From Membranihabitans marinus (GTDB taxonomy: Bacteria; Bacteroidota; Bacteroidia; Chitinophagales; Saprospiraceae): a stretch of 64,000 bases of DNA. The stretch is taken from the NCBI RefSeq assembly GCF_021729155.1, contig NZ_JAJQYA010000008.1, positions 1 through 64,000 on the forward strand, given 5' to 3'. Positions 45,161 through 54,031 of the stretch are shown in pieces. The stretch's first letter is position 1, and every line of letters begins with the position of its first letter. Below the pieces are notes generated by a model. It was given only the letters and a program-made list of their open reading frames with translations. It searched no databases and was not told the DNA's origin. A program made the translations under genes and the position numbers.

Positions 45161-46510
45161 ATGAAATCAATTATGAAGCTAAGTATGGTCTTGGTACCAG
45201 TCTTTACTATGTTAAGTTTTTCTAACTTATCCTTGGACCATCTCAATCCCTACGATATTCCTCACCACATCAATATATCTTGGAAAACTGATCCAGCCAC
45301 AAGTCAATCCATCAACTGGCGTACGACGGAACTCCAAAAAATAAGTTACGTAGAATATTGCGAAGCCACGGCTTCTCCATTTTTTTCTAATAGCGTCCAA
45401 CGTCAAAAGGCTGAATCCAATGCCCACACTGGAGACGATGCTACCTGGAATTATCACAGTGTCAACTTAACTGGTCTCTCTCCCAACACACAGTATTCTT
45501 ATCGAGTAGGGAACGGTAATTTTTGGTCGGAATGGGCTGAATTTAAAACTGCCACTGGCAAAGAAGAAGATTTTACATTTATATACTTTGGAGATGTACA
45601 ACGCGATATTTTTTCTATGGGAAGTCGAGCCGTTCGCCAAGCTGTTCTTCAGAGACCAGATGCTAAATTTTTCCTCTTTGGAGGGGATTTAGTGCACCGG
45701 GGTGGACTCAATAAAGAAAATTGGAATGAATTTTTCCCAACAGGGGGTTGGGCATTTCAAAACATTCCCATCCTCGCTACTCCGGGCAATCACGAGCACA
45801 TTGTAGCCAAGAGTGGAGAGAATATGGGACAGCAATGGTATTACAATTTCACCTTCCCTGAAAATGGCCCAAAAGGACATGATGAAGAAACCTTCTATGT
45901 TGATTACAACAATATCAGAGTGATTTCATTGAATATGTGCCGTTACAAATATGCTGAAGATAGAAAAGCTATTTTGGAATGGACGGAAGAAAGACTGAAA
46001 GAATTCAAGGGCGATTGGGTATTTATAACCCATCATTATGCCATGCATCCAAGTGCTCGAAATCGAAAGCCAGGCTTGAGATTCCCAGAATTCAAAGCCC
46101 TCTATGAAAAATACAAAGTCCCCGTTATACTTACAGGACACGAACACCTCTATGCCCGTGGACGGATCGATGACGAATTCCCCGTTTATGTGGTTTCAGT
46201 TGCAGGCCCCTACCAAAATGCCATTCAATTTCAAGGATGGGAAGAACGCACGGGAACTTCACTACAATTATTTCAGGAAATAAACGTCTCTCAGAATGAG
46301 ATTCACTATGTCTCTAAAACCATCCTAGGCGAAGTCTACGATGAATTTAGAATTACCAAGTCGGAAAATGGAGAGATGAAATACACCATCGGTGAAGACC
46401 TTCCTCCCCAGTCCCTCCTACCACCAGATCGATTCGAAGAAAGATACAAAAAAGAATTGGTCGATTCTTGGGAAGAAGATTTAAAAAACTACCTTATCCT
46501 CCATCCCTAG
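45161..46510 (+). CDS. Exported purple-acid-phosphatase-like metallophosphoesterase
   Basis: A 449-aa exported protein (signal peptide about 1-24). An N-terminal FN3-like domain (~28-130, HINISWKTDPATSQSINWRT) is followed by the calcineurin-type phosphoesterase domain (~135-340). Metal motifs are FGDVQRD (usual GDxG region), GGDLVHRGG, GNHEHI, HHYAMH and GHEHLYARG. These provide the binuclear site for releasing phosphate from esters outside the cell. It fits a scavenging role with the neighbouring sugar proteins. An internal ATG five codons in is an alternative start. Confidence 0.92.
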   Translation: MKSIMKLSMVLVPVFTMLSFSNLSLDHLNPYDIPHHINISWKTDPATSQSINWRTTELQKISYVEYCEATASPFFSNSVQRQKAESNAHTGDDATWNYHSVNLTGLSPNTQYSYRVGNGNFWSEWAEFKTATGKEEDFTFIYFGDVQRDIFSMGSRAVRQAVLQRPDAKFFLFGGDLVHRGGLNKENWNEFFPTGGWAFQNIPILATPGNHEHIVAKSGENMGQQWYYNFTFPENGPKGHDEETFYVDYNNIRVISLNMCRYKYAEDRKAILEWTEERLKEFKGDWVFITHHYAMHPSARNRKPGLRFPEFKALYEKYKVPVILTGHEHLYARGRIDDEFPVYVVSVAGPYQNAIQFQGWEERTGTSLQLFQEINVSQNEIHYVSKTILGEVYDEFRITKSENGEMKYTIGEDLPPQSLLPPDRFEERYKKELVDSWEEDLKNYLILHP

Positions 46511-46675
46511 ATCAAAAAATTTAGGGATTACATTTTGACTGACAAAATCATTTTTATTAGCTAGGTGTAATACAATACTCCTGTTCGATATCGCATTACA
46601 AAATGATTAAATCGGCTGTTTAAAGTGTTTGAAAAAATAGAACTGAATCGAACCAATAACCATTTATTGATCATC

Positions 46676-46795
46676 CTATTCATAGAATACCGCCACTTTA
46701 TTCAAACTCTTTCTTTGAATAGAAGGCACATAAGTAGATTCTGCCGGATATCCAACGGGGATCAAGAGGTAAGGTCTTTCATTTATGGGGCGATC
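46676..46795 (-). pseudogene. C-terminal fragment of a nitroreductase, separated by a MITE
   Basis: Reading the minus strand from 46795, the frame gives DRPINERPYLLIPVGYPAE and continues to a TAG at 46676-46678, 39 codons in all. This is the usual C-terminal end of iodotyrosine-deiodinase-like nitroreductases, which normally follows FLTEVLG. It is cut from its N-terminal part (46960-47452) by the MITE at 46797-46959. Confidence 0.87.
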
Positions 46796-46796
46796 T

Positions 46797-46959
46797 TATA
46801 CGAAATACCTTTATAATTAACGGTAATCTTTCGATTTATTTGATGTTTTACTTCGTTTAAAATACTCGCCGTAGCTGCGGCTATGTCTGTGTTTTTAGCC
46901 TTGTTAAACTTCAAATATTCCCGAAATCTTTTCCGTCATTACAAAATGTATTTCGTATA
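46797..46959. mobile_element. MITE copy 1, inserted in the nitroreductase gene
   Basis: A 163-bp element. Its ends TATACGAAATAC and GTATTTCGTATA are perfect inverted repeats of 12 bp, followed inward by ~45 bp of imperfect inverted repeat. The centre holds a small palindrome (GCCGTAGC/GCGGC). No open frame is large enough for a transposase. Target-site duplication could not be resolved: the flank on each side is TA-rich. Copy 2 lies 535 bp to the right in the same orientation. Confidence 0.85.
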
Positions 46960-47452
46960 AAACCTCAGTTAAAAAATTCATTGGACTCGGTGTATGAGTC
47001 AAAGCAACCAACCCTGCATTATGGATAGCCGCAAGCAAAAACCCACAAACTATACCTACAGATTCGTTGACGTAATAATGCATGTGTCTCCGACCTAGAC
47101 TATCTAGACCGTAAACTTCTTTAAATACTACTATTAACCAAGGGGCTGTTTCCAAAAATGGTTTATGAGCATCAGTAGCCATTTTCTCGAGGTCAGATTT
47201 CCACTCATCACTCATTCGATTACGGTAATTTTCTTCCTCCTCCAATTCCGCAGCCTTCCTAATTTTTCGTTTTATCTCAGGACTAGATACCGCACAGAAT
47301 TTCCAGGGTTGTTTATGCGCTCCCGAAGGTGAGGTCGAAGCGGTTTGTATAATAGAGCTTATGATGGATTTAGCAACCTCTCTGTTCGAAAATTCACGCA
47401 GAGACCGCCTTTGATTCATCTCTTGATAAAAGTCCAAAGCTCTTTTTGACAT
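46904..47452 (-). pseudogene. Nitroreductase, disrupted by a MITE
   Basis: An FMN-dependent nitroreductase of the iodotyrosine-deiodinase/BluB-like type. From the ATG at 47452 it reads RRSLREFSNREV (FMN-binding Arg pair), ASTSPSGAHKQPWKF, HYYVNESVGIVCG and LTHTPSPMNFLTEVL, then 17 codons of MITE sequence (YEIHFVMTEKI...) to a stop. About 165 native residues plus the 39-codon fragment at 46676-46795 would make a ~204-aa enzyme. The longest frame begins at 47524, but its first ~15 codons are the end of MITE copy 2. The truncated product loses the last strands that contact FMN, so activity is doubtful. Confidence 0.87.
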
Positions 47453-47494
47453 TTCTGAGTCCGAATATACAACATGATTATACAGATGATGTTT

Positions 47495-47741
47495 AATACG
47501 AATTACATTTATAATTAACGGCAATCTTTCGATTTATTAGAAGTTTTACTTCGTTTAAAATACTCGCCGTAGCTACGGCTATGCTGCCTTACCCACCCTC
47601 GGCTGGTTGGCCTCGGTTCCTTCACCAAAGGTCGATTTACGACCTTTGATTGCTCAAAGAGCAATTCTGTTCAGTCATAGCCTCGTCAAACTTCAAATAT
47701 TCTCGAAATCTTTTCCGTCATTATAAAATGTAATTCGTATA
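47495..47741. mobile_element. MITE copy 2, carrying a hairpin array
   Basis: A 247-bp relative of copy 1. Its ends (left ATACGAATTAC, right GTAATTCGTAT) are inverted repeats continuing for ~50 bp. The interior differs: copy 1 has ~35 bp after the central palindrome, while this copy has ~105 bp of hairpin-array units (47587-47690) before the right arm. It ends about 43 bp before the nitroreductase ATG and may replace its upstream control region. Confidence 0.85.
47587..47690. repeat. Hairpin array 4, inside MITE copy 2
   Basis: Contains a CCTCGGC...GCCTCGG pair, a CAAAGGTCG stem with loop ATTTA (about 47618-47640), and a TTGCTC stem with loop AAA (about 47641-47655), then TTCAGTCATAGC like the linkers of the other arrays. 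The CAAAGGTCG stem is the same as at 38681-38703 but with the loop inverted. Confidence 0.85.
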
Positions 47742-47859
47742 AATCCTTTTATCTCTATTTCATATGGTTTCTCAGTCATAACTAGGGTATTATACTCATT
47801 AAAATTTCGGGAATAATCGCCACCTGAACCGTCCTTCAATACAGTTATCAAAATTCCAT

Positions 47860-48171
47860 CTATCCCTTTAGTCCATGACCACCGATGACATTGAATTCAT
47901 GACCTTTTTCTGGCATTCCATCCAACAAAGGCATGGCTTGACCAATTAATTCACGAACTCCAGGCACATTTAGAGATTTGTCGTGGTTTTCTTTACTATC
48001 CCAGACTTCAGTTACCCATACCGTGTCATCCAATTCTGTATCAGTACTTACAACATAGAGTTGACATCCCGGTGCATTTGCCACCATAGTAGCCGCTTCT
48101 AATAAGATATTCGCCAAATCTTGTCCTTTACCAGGTAGAGCTGATAATTTTCCATGTAATCCGTATTTCAT
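47860..48171 (-). CDS. Antibiotic biosynthesis monooxygenase (ABM) domain protein
   Basis: A 103-aa dimeric alpha/beta-barrel protein of the ABM/quinol monooxygenase-like family, as seen from MKYGLHGKLSALPGKGQDLANIL, PGCQLYVVSTD, VWVTEVWDSKENHDKSL and the length. Members act on quinol-like substrates without cofactors, or as haem-degrading proteins; no catalytic residues are certain here. It lies 17 bp downstream of the DUF6157 gene on the same strand and near the broken nitroreductase gene. A quinone-detoxifying group with that gene is possible but speculative. Confidence 0.87.
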   Translation of the reverse strand: MKYGLHGKLSALPGKGQDLANILLEAATMVANAPGCQLYVVSTDTELDDTVWVTEVWDSKENHDKSLNVPGVRELIGQAMPLLDGMPEKGHEFNVIGGHGLKG

Positions 48172-48188
48172 ATTTCTTATTTTTCTTC

Positions 48189-48605
48189 TTATTTGCGTTT
48201 TGAACGCATAGCCTTTACTTTCACTATATTTTGATCTTCAACAAAACTCATGTACATTGGAGACTCTACTCCATAAATAGCCATTTTCCCTTCTTCATTG
48301 TGATGAATGCCCCATCCCCATTTTTTACCCAATGCCGATGCTCTAAAACAGGGTTGACCTTTGGAGAAGAAAGTCTCTTTCGTCTTTTGCCTTTCTCCAG
48401 AATTTATATCCTTATTCCACATATGTACTTCCAGCATTACTTCATCGGAAGTGAACTGATACGGATGATTGTGGATTAATTCAAACTGCTTCAAAGCTAT
48501 GGTTTTTTTCCCAGCTCTTAACGATGGCTCTTGCGCTTGATCAACATTGCTATCTTCACTAATCTCAATAAAGGTATTGTAATAATTCGTTGAGTGTACT
48601 TTCAT
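48189..48605 (-). CDS. DUF6157 family protein
   Basis: A 138-aa protein with the DUF6157 pattern: VHSTNYYNTFIEISED at the start, KTIALKQFELIHNHPYQFTSDEV, FFSKGQPCFRASALGKKWGWGIHHN and MAIYGVESPMY. There is no signal peptide or membrane segment, so it is cytoplasmic. No member has a known function to my knowledge. It is the first gene of a two-gene operon with the ABM monooxygenase. Confidence 0.87.
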   Translation of the reverse strand: MKVHSTNYYNTFIEISEDSNVDQAQEPSLRAGKKTIALKQFELIHNHPYQFTSDEVMLEVHMWNKDINSGERQKTKETFFSKGQPCFRASALGKKWGWGIHHNEEGKMAIYGVESPMYMSFVEDQNIVKVKAMRSKRK

Positions 48606-48757
48606 ATTATACTTTTACTATATCTTCTCCAAACTTTATACTGCCACAACAAGGAACATTTTATTTAAAAGATGGATTAAATTCGAAAATTAAAAAAAAT
48701 ATCTGCATTTCTCTAAATACTCTAAACTCATTGTATTTTAGGGGAAATATTTAACAA

Positions 48758-50419
48758 ATGAAAATCGCCCTTCTCTATATATCTGCATCACTATTAATAA
48801 TTCCAACCATAATCTCATGCCATTCTGAGACAAAGAAACATCATCGGCAATTCGATCAAGCATTGGCGAATGGACAATTAGCCAATGAAGGGTATCGACG
48901 TTGCGTCGACTTCACAAAAGATTGGCTGACTGTTGCCGACCCCGTATCAGGTCTTATTCCGGAAAATCTCACCAAGGGAACAGATATCTGGAACGGGCAC
49001 AATTCAGCCGCCGACAATTATCCCTTTATGGTGCTCACAGCTATGATAGCAGATAGACCTATGCTGGAATCGACCATGACAAATATGTTGCGTTTCGAAG
49101 AAAAAAATACCACTAGATTGGGTAGCCTTACTGATGATTATTCATTTAGCAAACAAGGTTTTGCCCGAGAATCCATTGATACGGCCAAAATCATATTTAG
49201 TTCCTCAGAATATGTCAAAGATGGCCTGGTACCTTTGACTGAATTTGCCGGTCATACCGCATGGAGTGAAAGGATGTTTGACATCCTCGACGATCTTCAT
49301 AAACTCGCTCGATACAATGGTCGATTTAATCCAGATTTTTTCAGCCAATCCAAAGAAACCGAAGTTTATGGCGAATTATTACAAGCCTTGACGAGAGCTT
49401 ATTGGATGACTCAAAATCAAAAATACCTCGATTGGGCCATTGAAATAGGAGACTATTATTTAATTGAAAACCCCAATAGGTTATTAAAAGCCGAATCACT
49501 TAGATTGCGAGACCACGGTTGTGAAATCATAGGAGGGCTCAGTGAATTATATGCTACTGTGCACTTTGTGGACACCGACAAAAAAGAAGCCTACCGAAAA
49601 GCCCTCTACCCTATAATGGACCGAGTCTTAGAAGTGGGAAGAAATCCCGATGGCATGTTTTTCAATGAAGTTAATATGGTTACTGGCGACATAGTTGAAG
49701 AGGGAATTGTCGACAACTGGGGCTATACCTACAATGCCTATTACACCCTTTATCTTATCGATCAACACCAACTATATCGAGATGCTGTCTTACATCCACT
49801 GCCAATACTGAAAGATAAGTATCACAATTACAATTGGGAGCGATATGGTGCCGATGGATTTGCCGATGCCATCGAAGGGGGCATTAATTTATACAACAGA
49901 GAACCTGTTGAAGAACTTATGGAATGGATAGATAATGAAGTTCAAGTTTTTTGGTCCATCCAAGATTCCGCATTTCGCCCTGAATGTGCAGAATGGAAAA
50001 ACAGGGGAATTATCGAAGGTTGGCATGGAGATGGCAATTTTGCTAGAACCATCATCATGTACTGCTTAATGAAAACCAATGATATCACTATTCAACCTTG
50101 GCAAAATGATGTGATATATGGAAGTGTGTTATCCAACGATTCACTTTTCATAACCCTAACGACAGAACAACAGTGGCAGGGTCAACTAATGTTTAGCAAC
50201 AGTAGACAACAACACATTATGAAAATGCCTTTGGATTATCCGAGGATCAATCAGTTCGCTCAATGGTACGCCGTAGACCCGGAAGCCAATTATGAATGGT
50301 ATAATGTTGACACCGATCACAAAGAAATCCTTACTGGAGCATCACTAATTAATGGAATAGATATGGATATCGACCAAGGTGAAATCTATAATATTATAGT
50401 AACCAAACAGAATATGTAA
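48758..50419 (+). CDS. Lipoprotein, probable alpha/alpha-barrel glycan-active enzyme
   Basis: A 553-aa lipoprotein (IISC, Cys21). The body is helical with aromatic and acidic motifs usual in alpha/alpha-toroid enzymes (DNYPFMVLTAMIADR, SLRLRDHGCEIIGGLSELYA, DNWGYTYNAYYTLYLID, EGWHGDGNFARTIIMYCLM), about 40-450. A beta-sandwich-like tail (~455-553, including FITLTTEQQWQGQLMFS) completes the plan seen in polysaccharide lyases and unsaturated glucuronyl hydrolases. I do not recognise the exact family. The location near other secreted sugar proteins supports glycan degradation. It is monocistronic on +. Confidence 0.6.
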   Translation: MKIALLYISASLLIIPTIISCHSETKKHHRQFDQALANGQLANEGYRRCVDFTKDWLTVADPVSGLIPENLTKGTDIWNGHNSAADNYPFMVLTAMIADRPMLESTMTNMLRFEEKNTTRLGSLTDDYSFSKQGFARESIDTAKIIFSSSEYVKDGLVPLTEFAGHTAWSERMFDILDDLHKLARYNGRFNPDFFSQSKETEVYGELLQALTRAYWMTQNQKYLDWAIEIGDYYLIENPNRLLKAESLRLRDHGCEIIGGLSELYATVHFVDTDKKEAYRKALYPIMDRVLEVGRNPDGMFFNEVNMVTGDIVEEGIVDNWGYTYNAYYTLYLIDQHQLYRDAVLHPLPILKDKYHNYNWERYGADGFADAIEGGINLYNREPVEELMEWIDNEVQVFWSIQDSAFRPECAEWKNRGIIEGWHGDGNFARTIIMYCLMKTNDITIQPWQNDVIYGSVLSNDSLFITLTTEQQWQGQLMFSNSRQQHIMKMPLDYPRINQFAQWYAVDPEANYEWYNVDTDHKEILTGASLINGIDMDIDQGEIYNIIVTKQNM

Positions 50420-50518
50420 AGCCTTATTATTTAAAGGATATAGGGAGAATATAATTTTTAGGTCTTATGTTTGAAATTAAAATAGTCTAAAAATCACTAT
50501 TACAACAACCGCCTTTCC

Positions 50519-51286
50519 CTAAAAAAATTCTTTAAACTCTCGAAAAGAAATAAGATTTAATGATTGTACGCGATGTTGATCAAACCATCCGTATTCATAA
50601 AACTCATTGTGTATTGGGGAAAGTCCTCCAAAGTTCCTTTTTTTTGATAAAACACCCACACCCCAGTCGCTATCGATACAACAACTGTGAACAAGATGAC
50701 TTGACCGCCATTTTAAGAAAGCTTTCCAAGTGGTACCATTCCAAAAATTTCGAGCTGGAGTCAATCGATAGAGATGGTTTTCTCTTGCATGCCATTCTGT
50801 GGGAGGATTACAATCATGTAGTACTATAAATCCGTCTTCACTTAAATAAGGTAAGGCATTAGTAATATCTCTGTCAACTTGGGCAGCCAGATGTAACCCA
50901 TCAATAAAAATAAGGTCAAATTGTATATCAGAAGATAAGATTTTATTTTCACCCAATTGAGCAAAAAATTCATCGCTGGTTATTTTAAAATCAACCGGAT
51001 TCTCAAAGAATTCCAATCCTGGATCTACACTATACTTCTTATCGGCTACTATTAAATCGAAATTGTTTGCAGGATCACAAACACCTATTTCTAAATAGGT
51101 AGTTGGACCATTAATTTGACTAAGCAGAAAATTAATAATATCGGATCGCTGTGGGCCTTTCGACAATTCTTTCTCCGTCTTCGCTTTAGTATCTACAAAA
51201 ACAGGATGGGTAAAGACATTTCTACCTTCCCTATATCTTCGAACATGTTTTTTAGCGAATGCTTTTGCTTTCAATAATTTCAGCAA
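50519..51286 (-). CDS. Class I SAM-dependent methyltransferase
   Basis: A 255-aa protein with a Rossmann methyltransferase core: TYLEIGVCDPANNFDLI (motif I, ~75-92), KYSVDPGLE (motif II) and FDLIFIDGLHLAAQVDRDI with LSEDGFIVLHDCNP (motifs IV-VI). This is the Methyltransf_24-like type often found with sugar or small-molecule modification. It lies downstream of the pyridoxal decarboxylase gene on the same strand (30 bp). The substrate is unknown. Confidence 0.85.
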   Translation of the reverse strand: MLKLLKAKAFAKKHVRRYREGRNVFTHPVFVDTKAKTEKELSKGPQRSDIINFLLSQINGPTTYLEIGVCDPANNFDLIVADKKYSVDPGLEFFENPVDFKITSDEFFAQLGENKILSSDIQFDLIFIDGLHLAAQVDRDITNALPYLSEDGFIVLHDCNPPTEWHARENHLYRLTPARNFWNGTTWKAFLKWRSSHLVHSCCIDSDWGVGVLSKKRNFGGLSPIHNEFYEYGWFDQHRVQSLNLISFREFKEFF

Positions 51287-51316
51287 TGGTCTCTTTTTAA
51301 TTATCTAAAATAACGG

Positions 51317-52798
51317 CTATTTAACCGATAGCGCTTCGTGAATTTTACTCCCCTCACGAACAATAATATCAATAATTTCTGAGATGTCCTTTTCTGTCGT
51401 TCGAAAATTTACAATACAGCTGCGCAAACAATATTTTCCAAAGACCAATGCATGAGACAAAAACACCTCTCCCCCAGCCTGAAGTTCATTCAATAAAGTC
51501 TCGTTGATAGTATTTAAATAATCATCCTCATATTGATGGCCATCAACAGGAATAAATCTAAAATTAGTGATACTGAGATTTTGCGATATTGCTTCCAGTG
51601 AAGAATGTTGATCTGCCATCTGATAGAGAAGTTTAGATAAAGCTATATCATCTCCAATCAACTTTTCATACCCTTTTCTCCCAACTTGCTGTAAGGCCAT
51701 CCAAATTTTCAAAGCTCTAAATCCTCGAGAGTTTTGCAGGCCATATTCATAATAATTTTGAGTCAATTCGTCTCCTTCTTTTTTAAAATTATAATATTCG
51801 GGATGAGAACTATATGTATCGGTTAAATGCTTGGAATTTTTCACCAAGGTACAACCAGCTTCTAAGGGGCTATATAACCACTTATGGGGATCTAAGGCTA
51901 AAGAATCAGCCTCTTCAATTCCATCAAATATTGGTTTCAATTCGGGTATAACGGCGGCTGGTATCCCATAAGCCCCATCAATATGAAACCATAAATCATA
52001 TTTTTTACTCATTTTGCCAAGGGCTTTGAGATCATCCACAGTTCCCGTACTCACATCTCCTCCAGAAGCAACGATAATAAAGGGCTGGTGACCGGCACGA
52101 ATATCTGTATTTATCGCTTGCTCTAACAGGTCAAGATCTATTTTATTGGAATTATCTGTCGGTATCCATCGGATAGAATTAGCACCATGACCAAATAAAA
52201 TTGCCGCCTTATCCACCCAGGTATGGGTATTTTTAGAACAATAAATCATCATTTGCTTAGGGAAAGCCAATAATCCATCCGATTTTATAATACTGGGCCC
52301 TTTAGCCGTTCTAGCTGCTAAAAAAGCGGTAAAATTTGCCATATTTCCACCACTGACTAAAATGCCTCCATAATCTTTTGATAATCCAATAAATTCGGCC
52401 AACCACTGTATAGTTTGCTTCTCTATTTCAGTGGCCATTGGACTAATTAATTGAGCTCCCACATTGGGATTCACTGCACCAACCAACAATTCGGCCAGCA
52501 TGCCGATAGGAGCAGCCGAAGAGGTAATATATCCCATAAATTTGGGGTGGCCATTTAACAAAGAATTGTCAAATAACAGCTCAGTGGCTTTTTCGACAAT
52601 GTCTATAACCGGAAGACCAGTATCGGGCAATCTACCTTGACCTAATAATGATTTGATTTCAAGATTTGATTTATTTGTTGTAATAAGGTGATTGTCTATA
52701 TGATCAATATAATCCGCAATCTTATCTATAAGTTGATGACCAATTTTTTTAAATTCCTCTTTCTCTATTTCTAATGTAGCCCTTCGTTTATTATCCAT
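51317..52798 (-). CDS. Pyridoxal-phosphate-dependent decarboxylase (aromatic-L-amino-acid type)
   Basis: A 493-aa group II decarboxylase. The PLP core is visible as WFHIDGAYG (the conserved Asp pairs with the pyridine N) and DPHKWLYSP, whose Lys forms the Schiff base. VSGGNMANFTA is the substrate-phosphate loop, and INFRTTE lies near the C terminus. Likely substrates are aromatic amino acids or glutamate-like ones; the group cannot be fixed. The start was set at the ATG at 52798, where family members begin; a longer frame from 52855 adds 19 unrelated residues. A methyltransferase gene follows. Confidence 0.92.
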   Translation of the reverse strand: MDNKRRATLEIEKEEFKKIGHQLIDKIADYIDHIDNHLITTNKSNLEIKSLLGQGRLPDTGLPVIDIVEKATELLFDNSLLNGHPKFMGYITSSAAPIGMLAELLVGAVNPNVGAQLISPMATEIEKQTIQWLAEFIGLSKDYGGILVSGGNMANFTAFLAARTAKGPSIIKSDGLLAFPKQMMIYCSKNTHTWVDKAAILFGHGANSIRWIPTDNSNKIDLDLLEQAINTDIRAGHQPFIIVASGGDVSTGTVDDLKALGKMSKKYDLWFHIDGAYGIPAAVIPELKPIFDGIEEADSLALDPHKWLYSPLEAGCTLVKNSKHLTDTYSSHPEYYNFKKEGDELTQNYYEYGLQNSRGFRALKIWMALQQVGRKGYEKLIGDDIALSKLLYQMADQHSSLEAISQNLSITNFRFIPVDGHQYEDDYLNTINETLLNELQAGGEVFLSHALVFGKYCLRSCIVNFRTTEKDISEIIDIIVREGSKIHEALSVK

Positions 52799-52968
52799 AA
52801 CTTTAATATTAATTAGTTTCCTTATCGACAATTTACTTATAATTGACAAACCCAATATAGTTTATACACTAATTATCGAATCAGAAAAAGTGATGGCTTA
52901 GAATCTAACAATACCGAAAATCATGAGTCTAATTATTAATTAAATTTTTTCTACTAGACACAATTAGC

Positions 52969-53274
52969 CTATTGCACAGCGACATAATTTCTTGCTTCTT
53001 GAGCAAAACGCCGCCAATAATTACGCTGAGTATAAGAAACCTGAACCCATTGTTTCATCGCCCTATTATTACCTGAAGGGTCAAATAAATGTGAACCCTC
53101 CAAGGCTAAAGCCTCACGATGTGCATCGCCAAACAATTTGAAAACCATTTCATTCTGAAAAAAACATATAAATGCTTTACCATTCATCTTGAAACAAGGC
53201 TTACCAAACAATTGGCCTTTAATTGCATCATCAATCTCATTACCAATCTTTATAAATAATTCTTCCTCTACCAT
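52969..53274 (-). CDS. TfoX N-terminal-like domain protein
   Basis: A 101-aa alpha/beta protein. The segment KGQLFGKPCFKMNGKAFICFFQNEMVFKL is the signature of TfoX_N-like/MmcQ-related small proteins, followed by a long C-terminal helix (YTQRNYWRRFAQEARNYV). There are no catalytic residues. It is coded 3 bp after the SRPBCC gene, so both come from one operon. The function is unknown; competence regulation, as for true TfoX, should not be assumed. Confidence 0.75.
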   Translation of the reverse strand: MVEEELFIKIGNEIDDAIKGQLFGKPCFKMNGKAFICFFQNEMVFKLFGDAHREALALEGSHLFDPSGNNRAMKQWVQVSYTQRNYWRRFAQEARNYVAVQ

Positions 53275-53277
53275 TTT

Positions 53278-53772
53278 TCAACTATTTACCATACCGAGAA
53301 GCTCTACTTCCTTATTCCTCAGATCATTCCCCGTTTCCAGTACCGATTTGAGATTTATTAAATAAAATATCCATCCAAATGCACAACCTAAGCGTATATT
53401 TTCCTTAGATCGATCGTCCAAGGGAATTTCTTTTTGAATCAATTCCACTAAAACATAATGCTTGTGATTACGCATTGAAACCTGGACCTTACAATTGCCC
53501 GCGAATGAAAATTCTAAAAAATCTACCCCTTTGGCAGCCAAAATTTCTCCACTTTCAAAATGATTTTGTGCATACCAATTCCATTCGTATTTACATCCAG
53601 ACCGAACGTTGTCTTTGTCAGGAATTTTTTGATTAAATGCATTGTAAAATACCGCCTTTGACAGAAACCATTTTTCAAGATCATGGCTTACCGTCCAAGC
53701 ATTATACACTGTACTCAAATCAGAAGTTATGGCTACTCGCTTTGTAAATTCGGTCCAATTAAAATTTTCCAT
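53278..53772 (-). CDS. SRPBCC (AHSA1-like) domain protein
   Basis: A 164-aa protein of the START/SRPBCC helix-grip fold. It begins FTKRVAITSDLSTVYNAWTVSHDLEKWF, the standard AHSA1 opening in Bacteroidota, and ends with a long helix (GWIFYLINLKSVLETGND). It would bind a hydrophobic ligand or assist a chaperone; neither can be told. It is the first gene of the pair with the TfoX-like protein. There is a 259-bp gap to the next gene. Confidence 0.87.
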   Translation of the reverse strand: MENFNWTEFTKRVAITSDLSTVYNAWTVSHDLEKWFLSKAVFYNAFNQKIPDKDNVRSGCKYEWNWYAQNHFESGEILAAKGVDFLEFSFAGNCKVQVSMRNHKHYVLVELIQKEIPLDDRSKENIRLGCAFGWIFYLINLKSVLETGNDLRNKEVELLGMVNS

Positions 53773-54031
53773 TTTTTAATAGCTTAAGATGAGATAATCG
53801 TCGATTCCCAAAAATTTATACAATTTTTAGATACCGACATTTTAATTTCTTCTAGATCAAGCTTTTACAATTACTATATGTTATACCAAGTAACATTACA
53901 AACAAAAAATATAGGGCAGGATACACATTTTGACCTCATTTATACTATTCAACAATAATTACAGGGTAAATAGTTTTTTAAAACCACAAAAAGATAGAAA
54001 CAAATTTTATAGTTGACAGACTATTCTCATT

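Noticed and set aside
46625-46816. 63-codon plus-strand frame as a gene
   Set aside because: It is antisense to the nitroreductase C-terminal fragment, and that reading matches a known family while this one does not.
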